Shown: piece by piece, positions 18,225 to 26,701 of the stretch
Numbering within the stretch: the stretch's first letter is position 1
How the letters are laid out: each line of letters begins with the position of its first letter
DNA from: Nostoc sp. UHCC 0926
GTDB taxonomy: Bacteria > Cyanobacteriota > Cyanobacteriia > Cyanobacteriales > Nostocaceae
DNA: 64,000 bases
Assembly: GCF_028623165.1 (NCBI RefSeq)
Contig: NZ_CP117768.1
Span: 5,832,001 to 5,896,000 of the forward strand
Reading direction: 5' to 3'
Notes under the pieces: generated by a model
Told to the model about the DNA's origin: nothing
Databases searched by the model: none
The model's input: the letters and a program-made list of their open reading frames with translations, nothing else
Program-made: the position numbers and the translations under genes

Positions 18225-19202
18225 TTAAGTCTTGACAGGTAAATGAGAAATTATCCATAAGATGAGTAGGAAGATTAAGTAAATTGCCCCAACCAGCCCA
18301 AACTCAATCAGAGGAATATAGGTTACTTCGTAAATTCTGCCCAAGCCGCGTTCAGTCAGTCCATAAACGGCCAGTACACTCACTAAAAAGGCTCCGTAGA
18401 TAGTACGTTTAGTTGAGATACCCACAGGTAGACCGTGGAGCTGAGTAAGCACCAGAATGCCAAGAAAACCAAAGAGAAATGTTGACCACTTGCTTTGTCC
18501 TAGCATCAACGATACAACAACACTATGTAAAACCACCGTAATTTCCAAAGTAAATGTCCACCAACGGTTTACATGGGTGCGGTTAAAGATCAATGATGAT
18601 TGGAGCAGAAGCAAGAACATATAGAGAAAACCAATTAAGTGCCCCAAAGTCGCTTCCATTGGATGATACCAGAAGGTGTAGATAGCGGCAAAGGAGAAAA
18701 AGTAGCCGTGGTACAACTTGATAATTTGCAAAAACTGTTGATGGAATGGAACAGAATTGCCGAAAAACAAACCGCGTCGAGGCGTTTCTAAAATCAGTAC
18801 GAAGACCAGTAGGAGTACAACCGCACCTTGGGAAGTCCAAATTGAAGTATCTTGAGCTAGAGCATCGTACCAAATATAGGTCTGGAGAAAGTGTAAAGCG
18901 ATGAATGCACCATTAATGGCAAGCATAAGGTAATTAATCGGGTGCAACGCTGATTTGTATTTTAACTGCGATCGCTGCGCCCACAAGATACACGCCCAGA
19001 TGCTAAACTGATGCCCAAGATACATGCCCCAAGCTGTCGCTCGACTCCAAAAGGTCGGATTGGGAAGCTTCCAGTAGTACCAGTTTAATCCTTGGTCAGG
19101 AAGTTTGGTGATGCTTGCAGGAATGCTCCCACCGATCCAAATTGCGTAGGTGAGAAGGATGCTTACAAAGATGCCTAAAAACAATACTCGGCGACCTGTC
19201 AT
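18225..19202 (-). CDS. Multi-pass membrane protein, function unknown
   Basis: A 325-residue integral membrane protein with about nine hydrophobic segments, starting with VLFLGIFVSILLTYAIWIG and ending with VGAIYLIFLLILWIISHL. Conserved-looking His and Trp residues lie near segment ends (YLGHQFSIWACILWA, IALHFLQTYIWYDAL, KLYHGYFFSFAAIYTFWYHP). I do not recognise the family. No partner gene is adjacent: the gene upstream on this strand is an MFS exporter more than 140 bases away. Start ATG at 19202 has no better alternative. Confidence 0.8.
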   Translation of the reverse strand: MTGRRVLFLGIFVSILLTYAIWIGGSIPASITKLPDQGLNWYYWKLPNPTFWSRATAWGMYLGHQFSIWACILWAQRSQLKYKSALHPINYLMLAINGAFIALHFLQTYIWYDALAQDTSIWTSQGAVVLLLVFVLILETPRRGLFFGNSVPFHQQFLQIIKLYHGYFFSFAAIYTFWYHPMEATLGHLIGFLYMFLLLLQSSLIFNRTHVNRWWTFTLEITVVLHSVVVSLMLGQSKWSTFLFGFLGILVLTQLHGLPVGISTKRTIYGAFLVSVLAVYGLTERGLGRIYEVTYIPLIEFGLVGAIYLIFLLILWIISHLPVKT

Positions 19203-19344
19203 ACTAATTTTATATTTTATATTTCAGATTTTAGATTTGGGATTAAAAGTCTTTAGTACAAGGCTGTTCAAAAAATTATTAAGCTTGGTTATCAAAGCCT
19301 TCTGAATCCTGAATCCTTACCTTTTTACTTTGAAATCAGGATTT

Positions 19345-20565
19345 TCAGGCTACACGTTCTGTCTTTGATTCAGATGCGTTTTTAGTCACTCGCAAACTAA
19401 GAGTCAAAGCTACCAGCACTACTAAAGATCCACTCAAAAAAGGAGTAGAACTCCCAAATTTCATAAAACTAGCCCCTGCCCACGTTGGCCCACCAACGCG
19501 TGCCAACGCAGAGCAAGAACTGGCAATTCCTAATATTTGTCCTTGTTCTTCTGGGGGGGTCATCTGGGAAATCAAGCTGTTCAATATTGGTTGACTGACA
19601 CTAATTCCCCATGCTACGAGCGTGGTGGACACCAACAATAAAGTTAAGCTTTGTGAGAATCCAATTAGCAGCAATCCTAAACCTAACCCTAATATCCCCA
19701 AAATAAGTAACTTTATTTCACCCAAGTGTTTCTTGAGGAATCCGATGAGTCCTCCTTGAATGATTGTGCTGACAATCCCCATGAAGGCAAAAAGATAACT
19801 AGTTTGTTGAGGACCCCAGTTTAATTGCTGCTTAGACCATAAAGCCAATGTAGAGTCCATAGCCGCAACAGCAAAGGTTACTAAAAAGTAGATGCCAACA
19901 AGCATACAGAACTGGGGACGCTGTAACAGATGTAGCAAGTTCAGCCGTTGCTGACGGTAGCGATAAGCTTTGATTTTGGCTTTAGTCTCAGAATTTAGAG
20001 ATTCTGGAAGTAACATCAAAGCACAAAGCAATGCCAATAAAGATAATCCGGCTGCGAACAACGACGGTAGATGGAAGTTAGCGTTGTCCGCATCAGACCC
20101 AATCAAAAGACCTCCAATCGCTGGGCCAAGAATGAAGCCAAGACCAAAAGCTGCTCCGATTATGCCCATGCCACGAGCTCGATTAATTGGCGTGGTAATA
20201 TCTGCTATGTACGCTTGAGCAGTAGCAATATTCCCTGCCATAATCCCGGCAAGACTACGAGCAATAAACAAAATCCATAATGAGTTGGCAAAGCCTAACC
20301 CAGCGTATGCAATTACAGAACCTAATAAAGTAAATAATAAAATCGGACGACGACCGTAGCGATCGCTAAAACTACCCCATAATGGTGCAAATAAGAACTG
20401 CATTAAAGAATAAATAGCTATAAGTAGAGTCGCTTCATTAGGTTTTGCTCCGAATTGTTCAGCATACAAAGGTAGTATCGGCAGGATAATTCCGAAGCCG
20501 AGCAAGTCTATAAATACAGTTAAAAATAAGACGAATATAGCCCTGCTATTATTTGTACTCTCCAT
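19345..20565 (-). CDS. MFS transporter, TetA-like (DHA1 family)
   Basis: A 12-segment drug/H+ antiporter-type permease. The motif between segments 2 and 3, WGSFSDRYGRRPILL, is the classical MFS signature, and the first segment (FLTVFIDLLGFGIILPILPLYAEQFG) is typical of the TetA/DHA1 group. Segment 5 carries GAAFGLGFILGPAIGG, the antiporter motif C. I start at ATG 20565 (MESTNNSRAIF), which has AAGGGA just upstream, and not at 20631, whose 22 extra codons are unlike the family. The substrate cannot be told. A small inverted-repeat element lies 75 bases upstream and may affect its promoter. Confidence 0.9.
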   Translation of the reverse strand: MESTNNSRAIFVLFLTVFIDLLGFGIILPILPLYAEQFGAKPNEATLLIAIYSLMQFLFAPLWGSFSDRYGRRPILLFTLLGSVIAYAGLGFANSLWILFIARSLAGIMAGNIATAQAYIADITTPINRARGMGIIGAAFGLGFILGPAIGGLLIGSDADNANFHLPSLFAAGLSLLALLCALMLLPESLNSETKAKIKAYRYRQQRLNLLHLLQRPQFCMLVGIYFLVTFAVAAMDSTLALWSKQQLNWGPQQTSYLFAFMGIVSTIIQGGLIGFLKKHLGEIKLLILGILGLGLGLLLIGFSQSLTLLLVSTTLVAWGISVSQPILNSLISQMTPPEEQGQILGIASSCSALARVGGPTWAGASFMKFGSSTPFLSGSLVVLVALTLSLRVTKNASESKTERVA

Positions 20566-20639
20566 AAGTGCAATTCCCTTTTCTAAAAAATATGTGTAAC
20601 TTAGATTAATTTTATGGACATTAGGGAACACTTAATAAT

Positions 20640-20718
20640 AGACTTCTTGCATAAGTCGGATTCTGCCACGTAATTGCAATGTTTTGAGCCTGTGTTTTGA
20701 CATTTATGCAAGAAGTCT
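20640..20718. mobile_element. 79-bp inverted-repeat element
   Basis: Perfect 15-bp terminal inverted repeats AGACTTCTTGCATAA (20640-20654) and TTATGCAAGAAGTCT (20704-20718) enclose 49 bases without coding capacity. This is the shape of a miniature inverted-repeat element or a deleted IS whose ends alone remain. It lies just upstream of the MFS gene. No clear target duplication is seen beyond AT-rich flanks. Confidence 0.7.
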
Positions 20719-21362
20719 GTAATCAGTTCAAACAAAATGCATTAATTTGAGTGTGGTTGAGCAAAATAGCGTGGAACAAACCCATTATAAAAATCAAGCC
20801 AATAATACTACTAATGAAAGCAACTATGAACTCGTGCTTCCGTATAGCTTTTTGGATCTTAGCGTCTATGATATTTTCTAATTCTTTGTATGGCATTGAC
20901 TTTAATTTGGTTAAATATAAGAATTATGTGGAACTTACGTCTGACAGAAGTTTGAGTATGTCCGAAACCTCGAACTTATTCAATGAAAGCTATTTCTTCA
21001 ACGCTGTGGGAGTGTCAAAATAATTCGTAATTGATAATGACGCTTGCGGACTCGCTACCGCGACCCTAACGTAATTCGTAATTACAATTAGTGTTAGGCG
21101 ATTTCCGGAAAATAAATTACCCGATAGACCGATTGAGTCAGTTCTGATTCTCTACTGGGAAAAGGACTGTTCTAACTGGCCTGGTAATTTCTTATTCAGA
21201 AATGTCCTTAGTTCTGGACTGATCACTGATAGCGACACGAAAAAGGCAGTTCGCTTACCCCAACGGGAAAGCAAGCTAGCAAGAGCGTCTCGTAGAGAGC
21301 GTCTTGCAGAACACCCAATCAGAGATTTTGGTCTGGGCTGCTGTACACTCTTCAATTACAAA
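20719..21362. other. Intergenic, no convincing gene
   Basis: A weak open frame (20751-21023, 90 codons) has one hydrophobic segment but no ribosome site or family resemblance, so I do not call it. From about 21230 to 21310 the sequence is a mosaic of the dispersed GC-rich repeat (GCGTCTCGTAGAGAGCGTCT). Confidence 0.5.
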
Positions 21363-22172
21363 TTAGTAATTATTTGGCCAAGTACGTTGGCGTAGTTTCA
21401 AAACAGCACCTGAAATACCAAAAGCTAATATCGCCAAGGTATAAGTTGGTTCGGGAACTGCAAGAATACTTAACTGATTAATGGCCAAGGCGTATTGTGG
21501 CTCAGAACTGCTAAAAACGAGTCGCGAGATGTTTGGAGTGTCACTACGAATCCCCAAGAACACTGCCGAATTATCTAATGCTAATGACGAAGTACTTAGA
21601 GCGGAGAAACTACCCAACAGGTTATTGGTACTATCAAAAGCGGTGATAAAAGTTTCAACTTCCAAATTACTAATGTCTACTGCTATCTGAGCACCAGCAC
21701 CAAAAACTGGCTGGGCAAAACTAATGCTAAAAGGCCCTCCATTCCCCTGAGTCCGAGGATCAGGAGCACCAGGAGGAAGAGGTTGAAAACCTGTTGGATC
21801 TATACCTCCAAAGAGAACAAAATCTCCTTGAGCGAAGTTAGTCCGAATGCCAGGTGGAGGTAAAGTTTGAAAGACAAACGGTGGAGTAATCTGAGGTTTA
21901 TTAGTTAGAGCTATATTTATATCTAACCCCAAACCACCTTGTGATCTTGCTAAAAAAGAGTTAGGTAAAAAAGTAGAAAAGTCAGGAGCGGAGGGATTGA
22001 ATACTTTACCTAAACTTCCCCAATCGACTTGATCATTGCTTCCCAAAACAGCGCGTTCAGTTACTAAAAATGTAGCTGCTTTAACTGGTAATGGAAGAAC
22101 CGTTATTATAGCTGTGATTGCTGATAGATATTTGACAGATAACTTAAATAATTGATTGCTCGTAAATGCCAC
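21363..22172 (-). CDS. PEP-CTERM sorting-domain protein
   Basis: A 269-residue exported protein. It has an N-terminal signal peptide (SVKYLSAITAIITVLPLPVKAA), a Ser/Gly/Pro-rich secreted domain (residues 33-235, with FGGIDPTGFQPLPPGAPDP), and at the C-terminus the PEP-CTERM anchor: VPEPTYTLAILAFGISGAV followed by basic residues LKLRQR. In bacteria the tag is processed by an exosortase and the protein goes to the outer surface or exopolysaccharide. The middle domain is not recognised. A glycosyltransferase gene lies 2 kb downstream on the same strand but is not linked closely. Confidence 0.9.
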   Translation of the reverse strand: MAFTSNQLFKLSVKYLSAITAIITVLPLPVKAATFLVTERAVLGSNDQVDWGSLGKVFNPSAPDFSTFLPNSFLARSQGGLGLDINIALTNKPQITPPFVFQTLPPPGIRTNFAQGDFVLFGGIDPTGFQPLPPGAPDPRTQGNGGPFSISFAQPVFGAGAQIAVDISNLEVETFITAFDSTNNLLGSFSALSTSSLALDNSAVFLGIRSDTPNISRLVFSSSEPQYALAINQLSILAVPEPTYTLAILAFGISGAVLKLRQRTWPNNY

Positions 22173-23603
22173 AAGGCTTCCTCCTTAATTTTTTAGAAAA
22201 ATATCATCAAAATGCAATAATTTAACACCCAGGATGAGGCAATGCATTGCTCTGGTCGAGATAGTTGTTCGCGTAACATCTTTGACAGGAGAAGCGACTA
22301 CTATGTTCAATGGTTATGTTGCCAAAACTTCTTGAGGGCTAGGTGGTGAGAGTTGACACAATTCATACTTTTACCAGCCTAATCCCATTTTTACAACACA
22401 ACTTTTACCCTGAGGTACAAAGACAATTGCTCGTGTATGTATCACTGACCAGGAAAGTTATTAGCAGAGATAGTTTCAGCTTACAGGTCAGCGGTGGCAG
22501 ATACCCCAGGCAAAAATTGGGACACATCTAAGTAGTAGTGCAAAATTAAATATACATTTGTCATTGTGAATGAATTGAATTGAAATAAAGGAATCGCAAG
22601 GGTTTGGGATTGCTTCGTTACATTAATAGACATAATAATATATACCTTTGTAGTTTTACGGTTCAAATATATTTGAACGTTGTAATATTTGCATATTACA
22701 ACGTTCCGAATTATAAAATTCTGATGAAATCTACCTAAATATAATTAATCTTATTTTATATATGTGGTGAAAGAAAAATGCATAAAAATTTAGGTTTCTC
22801 AAAAATTCGTTATTGTGTCGGAAATATTGAGAACCAATAAAATTGTGATCTATGCACTATACAAAATCATCGTCTTATGTATTAACGTAAATAGGTTGTT
22901 TCAGCCTTTTGCTAATCACCTTTTATTAGTTGCATAGATGTAGCCCAACCCAGGCATGGCTAAAAGGTAATTGAAAAATTGAGCTAGAAGCCTTGAAAAC
23001 CACATCTGCTATTTTGGCTTCTGTGTCAATGCGTCAGCGAGAGGCAGTTCTTGGCAGGGGTGAGGCAGAACAGCGCTCAAATATCAGAAGATTTCGCCCC
23101 TAATGGCGGCGGCTCGTACCGAAAATCCTTTTTCTCGCTTGCCTCTTTTTGTCAAGTGGCGTCCCCAACAAGATGAATCAAGTCTCTTAATCCTGGGCGC
23201 TACCTGTTGACATCTATATTTATACGGCTTATTATTTATTAGGCATTTGTACTTAATTTTTTAGAGCGATCGCTTGTCTTCTCTAGCAGAGGTTGCGCCC
23301 TAAGCGTACCCCTGCGGGGAAGCAAGCTACGCGTAGCGTCTGGTAGAGAATCTATGCCGCAGGCTTTACGACACACTGCGCGTAGCAAAATCCCCAAAGG
23401 GTTACGCCAACTTCTTCTGGTGCAGCGATCGCACCCAGATCGAAATTGTCTATCTCTCAGCCTAGTTTACATAATTTCGGATACATTAACCGCAAATGCG
23501 CTGATACTTTATTTTGCCCTCTTCATAAATTCCGCAAAAACACCGTTACGCTATTTGTACTTGTGATCAAAACTTAGAGCATCCAGTTTATTAGGGCGTG
23601 TTT
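22173..23603. other. Long intergenic region with palindromes and dispersed repeats
   Basis: About 1.4 kb without a supported gene. It holds two adjacent perfect palindromes (22661-22702), and at 23289-23372 a long copy of the GC-rich dispersed repeat (CTGCGCCC-type start as TTGCGCCCTAAGCG, ending GCCGCAGGCTTTACGAC). The segment 22980-23200 looks like old coding DNA on composition but gives no readable product. The promoter of the gene at 23604 lies at the right end. Confidence 0.5.
22661..22702. repeat. Two adjacent perfect palindromes
   Basis: GTTCAAATATATTTGAAC (22661-22678) is a perfect 18-bp palindrome. It is directly followed by GTTGTAATAT-TTGC-ATATTACAAC (22679-22702), a hairpin with perfect 10-bp arms. 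Each begins with GTT and ends with AAC, and the flanking sequence again continues GTTCC. Confidence 0.8.
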
Positions 23604-23849
23604 ATGACCAACCCTGTAACGACGGTTATCCAAGTCAATCTGGAGATGGCTCTAGAAGTAGCTCAAGAGTTGGAGCTTGCTCCACACACTGAACTCAGTA
23701 CTTATTGTTTAGAGATTTTACAGGAGATAGGATGTCCTAGTACTGAACTCCCAGTTAACTTACAAACTCGCGATCAGCAGCTAAACTTTATCACAGGCTT
23801 TGCATCTTATGCATTTGGGGAGGTACAAAGTGTACAAAGCATTAATTGA
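23604..23849 (+). CDS. Small hypothetical protein
   Basis: An 81-residue soluble protein starting MTNPVTTVIQVNLEMALEVA. The central part is helical (ALEVAQELEL, STYCLEILQEIG), then RDQQLNFITGFASYAFGEVQ. I do not recognise a family. The frame also allows a start at 23598, two codons earlier. Its last 20 bases overlap the start of the next gene, so the two are probably translated together. Confidence 0.6.
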   Translation: MTNPVTTVIQVNLEMALEVAQELELAPHTELSTYCLEILQEIGCPSTELPVNLQTRDQQLNFITGFASYAFGEVQSVQSIN

Positions 23850-24111
23850 AGATATCTTCCATGATCCAGAAAAAGCAGAAGAAACTACTTTTCCCGCTAC
23901 AGATAAAGATTTGTTAATTTTGACCGAAAAATTTTTAGGGTTTGAAATTCCTTCAAAGGTTTTCTTGCAAGCTATAGCCATTGCTGATTACGACGGTGCC
24001 GCTGCTTTTCGCTACGTTGATAATTATTTGACTACCCTCAAAAATAAGAATAAACGTAAGCATAAGAAATTACTTGTGTTAGGAGCTTCGACTCGGTTTG
24101 ACAATAATTGA
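23830..24111 (+). CDS. Small hypothetical protein, overlaps the preceding gene
   Basis: A 93-residue soluble protein read from GTG 23830 (VYKALIEDIFHDPEKAEE). This start is chosen because GGGGAGG at 23817-23823 lies seven bases before it; an ATG at 23800 has no such site. It contains KDLLILTEKFLGFEIPSKVF and AIADYDGAAAFRYVDNYL and ends in a basic tail (KNKNKRKHKKLL). No family is recognised. It overlaps the previous gene by 20 bases in another frame, suggesting a two-gene unit of unknown purpose. Confidence 0.6.
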   Translation: MYKALIEDIFHDPEKAEETTFPATDKDLLILTEKFLGFEIPSKVFLQAIAIADYDGAAAFRYVDNYLTTLKNKNKRKHKKLLVLGASTRFDNN

Positions 24112-24177
24112 CGTGCTTCTTCACGAGCTAACCCTGAACCAATACGATTTAGATAAGATAATTTGTACAACTGAAAT

Positions 24178-24202
24178 AGAGACGTTGCAATCCAACGTCT
24201 CT
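24178..24202. terminator. Hairpin between convergent genes
   Basis: Perfect 10-bp arms AGAGACGTTG and CAACGTCTCT around a 5-base loop. It lies between a plus-strand gene ending at 24111 and a minus-strand gene ending at 24317, where a bidirectional stop is expected. The sequence type is also a common dispersed Nostoc repeat. Confidence 0.5.
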
Positions 24203-24316
24203 ACACACATTTGTCCCACACCGACAAGAAAGAACAATTAGAATTTATCTAGAAGCTAGTGGTGGGATCTTTATTAGACTAAGCATTTTTATGTGTGTGC
24301 TAATTACGAATTAATA

Positions 24317-25534
24317 TTACTCTCTCCTCAAACAAACTTGTTCATAGCTTTTACCAGCGATATCCCAAGTGAATTCTGTTTCTACCAGTTGTCTGCCGTT
24401 GTGAGACAATTGCGATCGCAGATGTGGATGATCAAATAGTTGACTAATAGCGGTGACATACTCTGTCGGTTTATTCGCTCGTAATGCCCGTAAAGAATCA
24501 CTAGCAACATCTACGGCTAATCCTTCTAAGCCGCGATCGCTTGCCACTATGGGTACACCAGCTGCCATTGCCTCTAAAGTTTTATTTTTAATCCCAAACC
24601 CAGTTCGCATGGGTACAACGCAGATGGTGGCTTGATGTAAATATTCTACCATCGAAGGTACACGCCCAATCACATTAATTCCTAGTTTTTGATCAAGTTC
24701 TAAAACTTCTGGGACTGGATGAGAACCGACAATATCGAAAGTTGTATCAGGATAAAGTTTTTGGATTTCGGGCAAGACTTCGTTGCTGAAAAAGCAGACA
24801 GCATCAATGTTTGCCAAATTATCCATTGCACCGATAAAAATTAAGCGATGTCCTCCTGGATCGGTGGTACGGTTCGGGAAAGAAACTAAATCTACGCCAT
24901 TGGGAATAACTGTGATTTCACTATTGGGATTAAGCTCTTGTAGTTGAATTTTATCTTCTTCTGTTGTCACTACAATTGCCGAAAATTTAGCACAGTAGCT
25001 TTGCTCATAACGACGCAAAAGTGGCAAATTAATTTTGTCTCTGAGGGAATTTTCCGAAATACCCGTTGCTAATTGGTTGCGACAAGTTGCGTAAACAGAA
25101 CTATGAACATTAACTATAGTTTTTAGCTGTTTCTGAAAATGCGATGGTACATAAATTTCATTGACGCTATGTTCGCAGGTAATCACATCACATTTTCCCG
25201 CTTCCACCCAGTTATCAACCCACGTTTGCATCTCAATTGAGTAGCGATTGAGTACGCTTGGCGGTGTCCCTTGTTGCAAAAATCTGCCAAATCGCTGTAT
25301 TTTATTGAATATTCCGGTGGTTCCAGAATCTGGCGGACGTTCAAAAACGGCTAGATAATCCACACAATCGCGTAATCCTGCTACTTCTGCGTCTGTCACA
25401 TCGCCTTCGCGTTGAGTTGCGAGGGTAACAGTATGGCGTTGACTCAGGTATTTAAGTAAATTAAATGTCCTTACTTGAGTTCCCCCGCGCGTTGGTGGGT
25501 AGGGAAAGGTGGAAGATAGCATTAAAATGTTCAT
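24317..25534 (-). CDS. Glycosyltransferase family 4
   Basis: A 405-residue GT-B enzyme. The N-terminal acceptor domain starts MNILMLSSTFPYPPTRGGTQ, with the Gly-rich loop after the first strand. The C-terminal donor domain has IPNGVDLVSFP, RLIFIGAMDNLANIDAV, and the sugar-nucleotide E-x7-E-type site in GFGIKNKTLEAMAAGVPIVAS. Such enzymes add a sugar from an activated donor during polysaccharide or glycolipid synthesis; the sugar and acceptor cannot be told. The gene is alone, not in an exopolysaccharide cluster. Length is normal and the ATG at 25534 is well placed. Confidence 0.92.
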   Translation of the reverse strand: MNILMLSSTFPYPPTRGGTQVRTFNLLKYLSQRHTVTLATQREGDVTDAEVAGLRDCVDYLAVFERPPDSGTTGIFNKIQRFGRFLQQGTPPSVLNRYSIEMQTWVDNWVEAGKCDVITCEHSVNEIYVPSHFQKQLKTIVNVHSSVYATCRNQLATGISENSLRDKINLPLLRRYEQSYCAKFSAIVVTTEEDKIQLQELNPNSEITVIPNGVDLVSFPNRTTDPGGHRLIFIGAMDNLANIDAVCFFSNEVLPEIQKLYPDTTFDIVGSHPVPEVLELDQKLGINVIGRVPSMVEYLHQATICVVPMRTGFGIKNKTLEAMAAGVPIVASDRGLEGLAVDVASDSLRALRANKPTEYVTAISQLFDHPHLRSQLSHNGRQLVETEFTWDIAGKSYEQVCLRRE

Positions 25535-25880
25535 AAAAGTGATGAATCAAATGTGATACATACACCATGACCTCATAGGAGGCTATATGTCACGTCGCTT
25601 TTCTACCAGACGCGCAAGGGACGCTCCGCATTCACGCATTACAATCCCCATAAATAAATTTAGCGTCAAATCTAAGCCGAACGCGAGTGCCGTAGAGCGG
25701 CTTTTGACGATCGCGGACTTGTTGGCGCAGCCTCTGGTATTGAGGCTGCGCTATCGGATCAGAACTTTTCATTTTGATCACAAATTTGTATGTAGATGAG
25801 TACTGGTGATTTTAGGTTTGAGGGAAATTTCAGATGTTGAGCGACACCACCCACCAAATCGCCGACAAGACGATTCATGA
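25535..25880. other. Intergenic with dispersed repeats
   Basis: Gap of about 350 bases. 25600-25640 and 25680-25760 are palindromic GC-rich repeat pieces (TTGGCGCAGCCTCTGG..GAGGCTGCGC). An open frame at 25587 has AGGAGG before its ATG, but its sequence is made of these repeats, so it is not called. Confidence 0.5.
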
Positions 25881-26312
25881 TCAGGGAAAATGATTTGCAA
25901 TGTCCCCTTCTGAAAGTTCCGTCGGCATAGGTGGAATCCGGGCGATCGCTCCGGCTCTGAGAAGTTCCGGGCGCTTGGCGTAAGGGAGTAAACCATCCGG
26001 CTTGGCGTGATACTGACTAGCACACTCAAGTACAGCAGTTGCTGTCTTCTCTACACGTTCAGCATCAGCAGCTAGATCGCCGAATAAGTAGGTGTGTTTG
26101 TTAAAACAGACGAAAGCAATTGCACAAGCCTGCTCACAAACACCCATACATTCAACAGGTTGAATCGAAAACTCGTCTTGCAACACCCAGTCATGATATA
26201 GGGTTTGTAATTTCTCTAGCAGCAGTTCACCGTCGCTTTTAGCAACATACTGTTTTGTCTGATGACTACTTCCACAAATTGTGCAGACGAATATAATGTG
26301 TTGATGATTCAT
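25881..26312 (-). CDS. DUF1636 metal-binding protein
   Basis: A 143-residue protein of the DUF1636 family. It has a thioredoxin-like [2Fe-2S]/metal site: VCTICGSS near the start (Cys-x2-Cys) and ECMGVCEQACAIAF with three cysteines in the middle. A C-terminal tail reads LLRAGAIARIPPMP. I start at ATG 26312 (MNHQHIIFVC), since the nine codons before it are unlike the family. In other cyanobacteria DUF1636 genes sit with cobalamin and cobalt genes. Here it is the last gene of the segment behind a cobalamin riboswitch, separated from the middle gene by a repeat array, so whether it shares that transcript is inference. Confidence 0.8.
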   Translation of the reverse strand: MNHQHIIFVCTICGSSHQTKQYVAKSDGELLLEKLQTLYHDWVLQDEFSIQPVECMGVCEQACAIAFVCFNKHTYLFGDLAADAERVEKTATAVLECASQYHAKPDGLLPYAKRPELLRAGAIARIPPMPTELSEGDIANHFP

Positions 26313-26436
26313 GTGTCTATAAAAATTCATGTCGAACATTCAATGGTATCCGACATGGATTTTAGGCAATCAGCCTGTTTAGTCATTGGGCGAAGAAACT
26401 AAGTACAGCATTTCATTAATTCGTAGCGAATTAAAT

Positions 26437-26644
26437 TTAGCAATACCCTGCAATGCCAATGCGTCGGGATACATTGTTAATGCGTCAGGATGCATTGTTA
26501 ATGCATCGGGATACATTGTTAATGCGTTGGCTGCATTCTTAATGCATCGGGATGCATTGTTTATGCGTCGAGATGCATTGTTTATGCATCGGCCGCCTCG
26601 TTAATGCATCTCAATGCAATGCCAATGTATTCCCCTGCATTAAA
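26437..26644 (+). repeat. 21-bp dyad repeat array C
   Basis: About ten units of 21 bp (two of them 20 bp). The best unit core, AATGCATCGGGATGCATT, is an interrupted palindrome with 8-bp arms, followed by GTT or CTT as spacer. Successive dyad centres are therefore 21 bp apart. It lies between two genes of the cobalt-handling segment. An open frame through it (NASGYIV heptads) is explained by the period. Confidence 0.88.
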
Positions 26645-26701
26645 AACGCTACGCTTTTACGCAAAACTGTTTGATATAGCAATAACGCCCTTTGACATTG
26701 A

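Noticed and set aside
20751..21023. 90-codon frame with one hydrophobic stretch
   Set aside because: No ribosome site, atypical composition and no recognisable family; follows an inverted-repeat element.
25587..25799. Open frame with AGGAGG before its ATG
   Set aside because: Its translation is largely the encoded form of dispersed GC-rich repeats (RRFSTRRARDA), so the frame is accidental despite the ribosome-site-like sequence.
26386..26604. Open frame with NASGYIV repeats
   Set aside because: Lies inside dyad array C on the opposite strand to the operon; explained by the repeat period.
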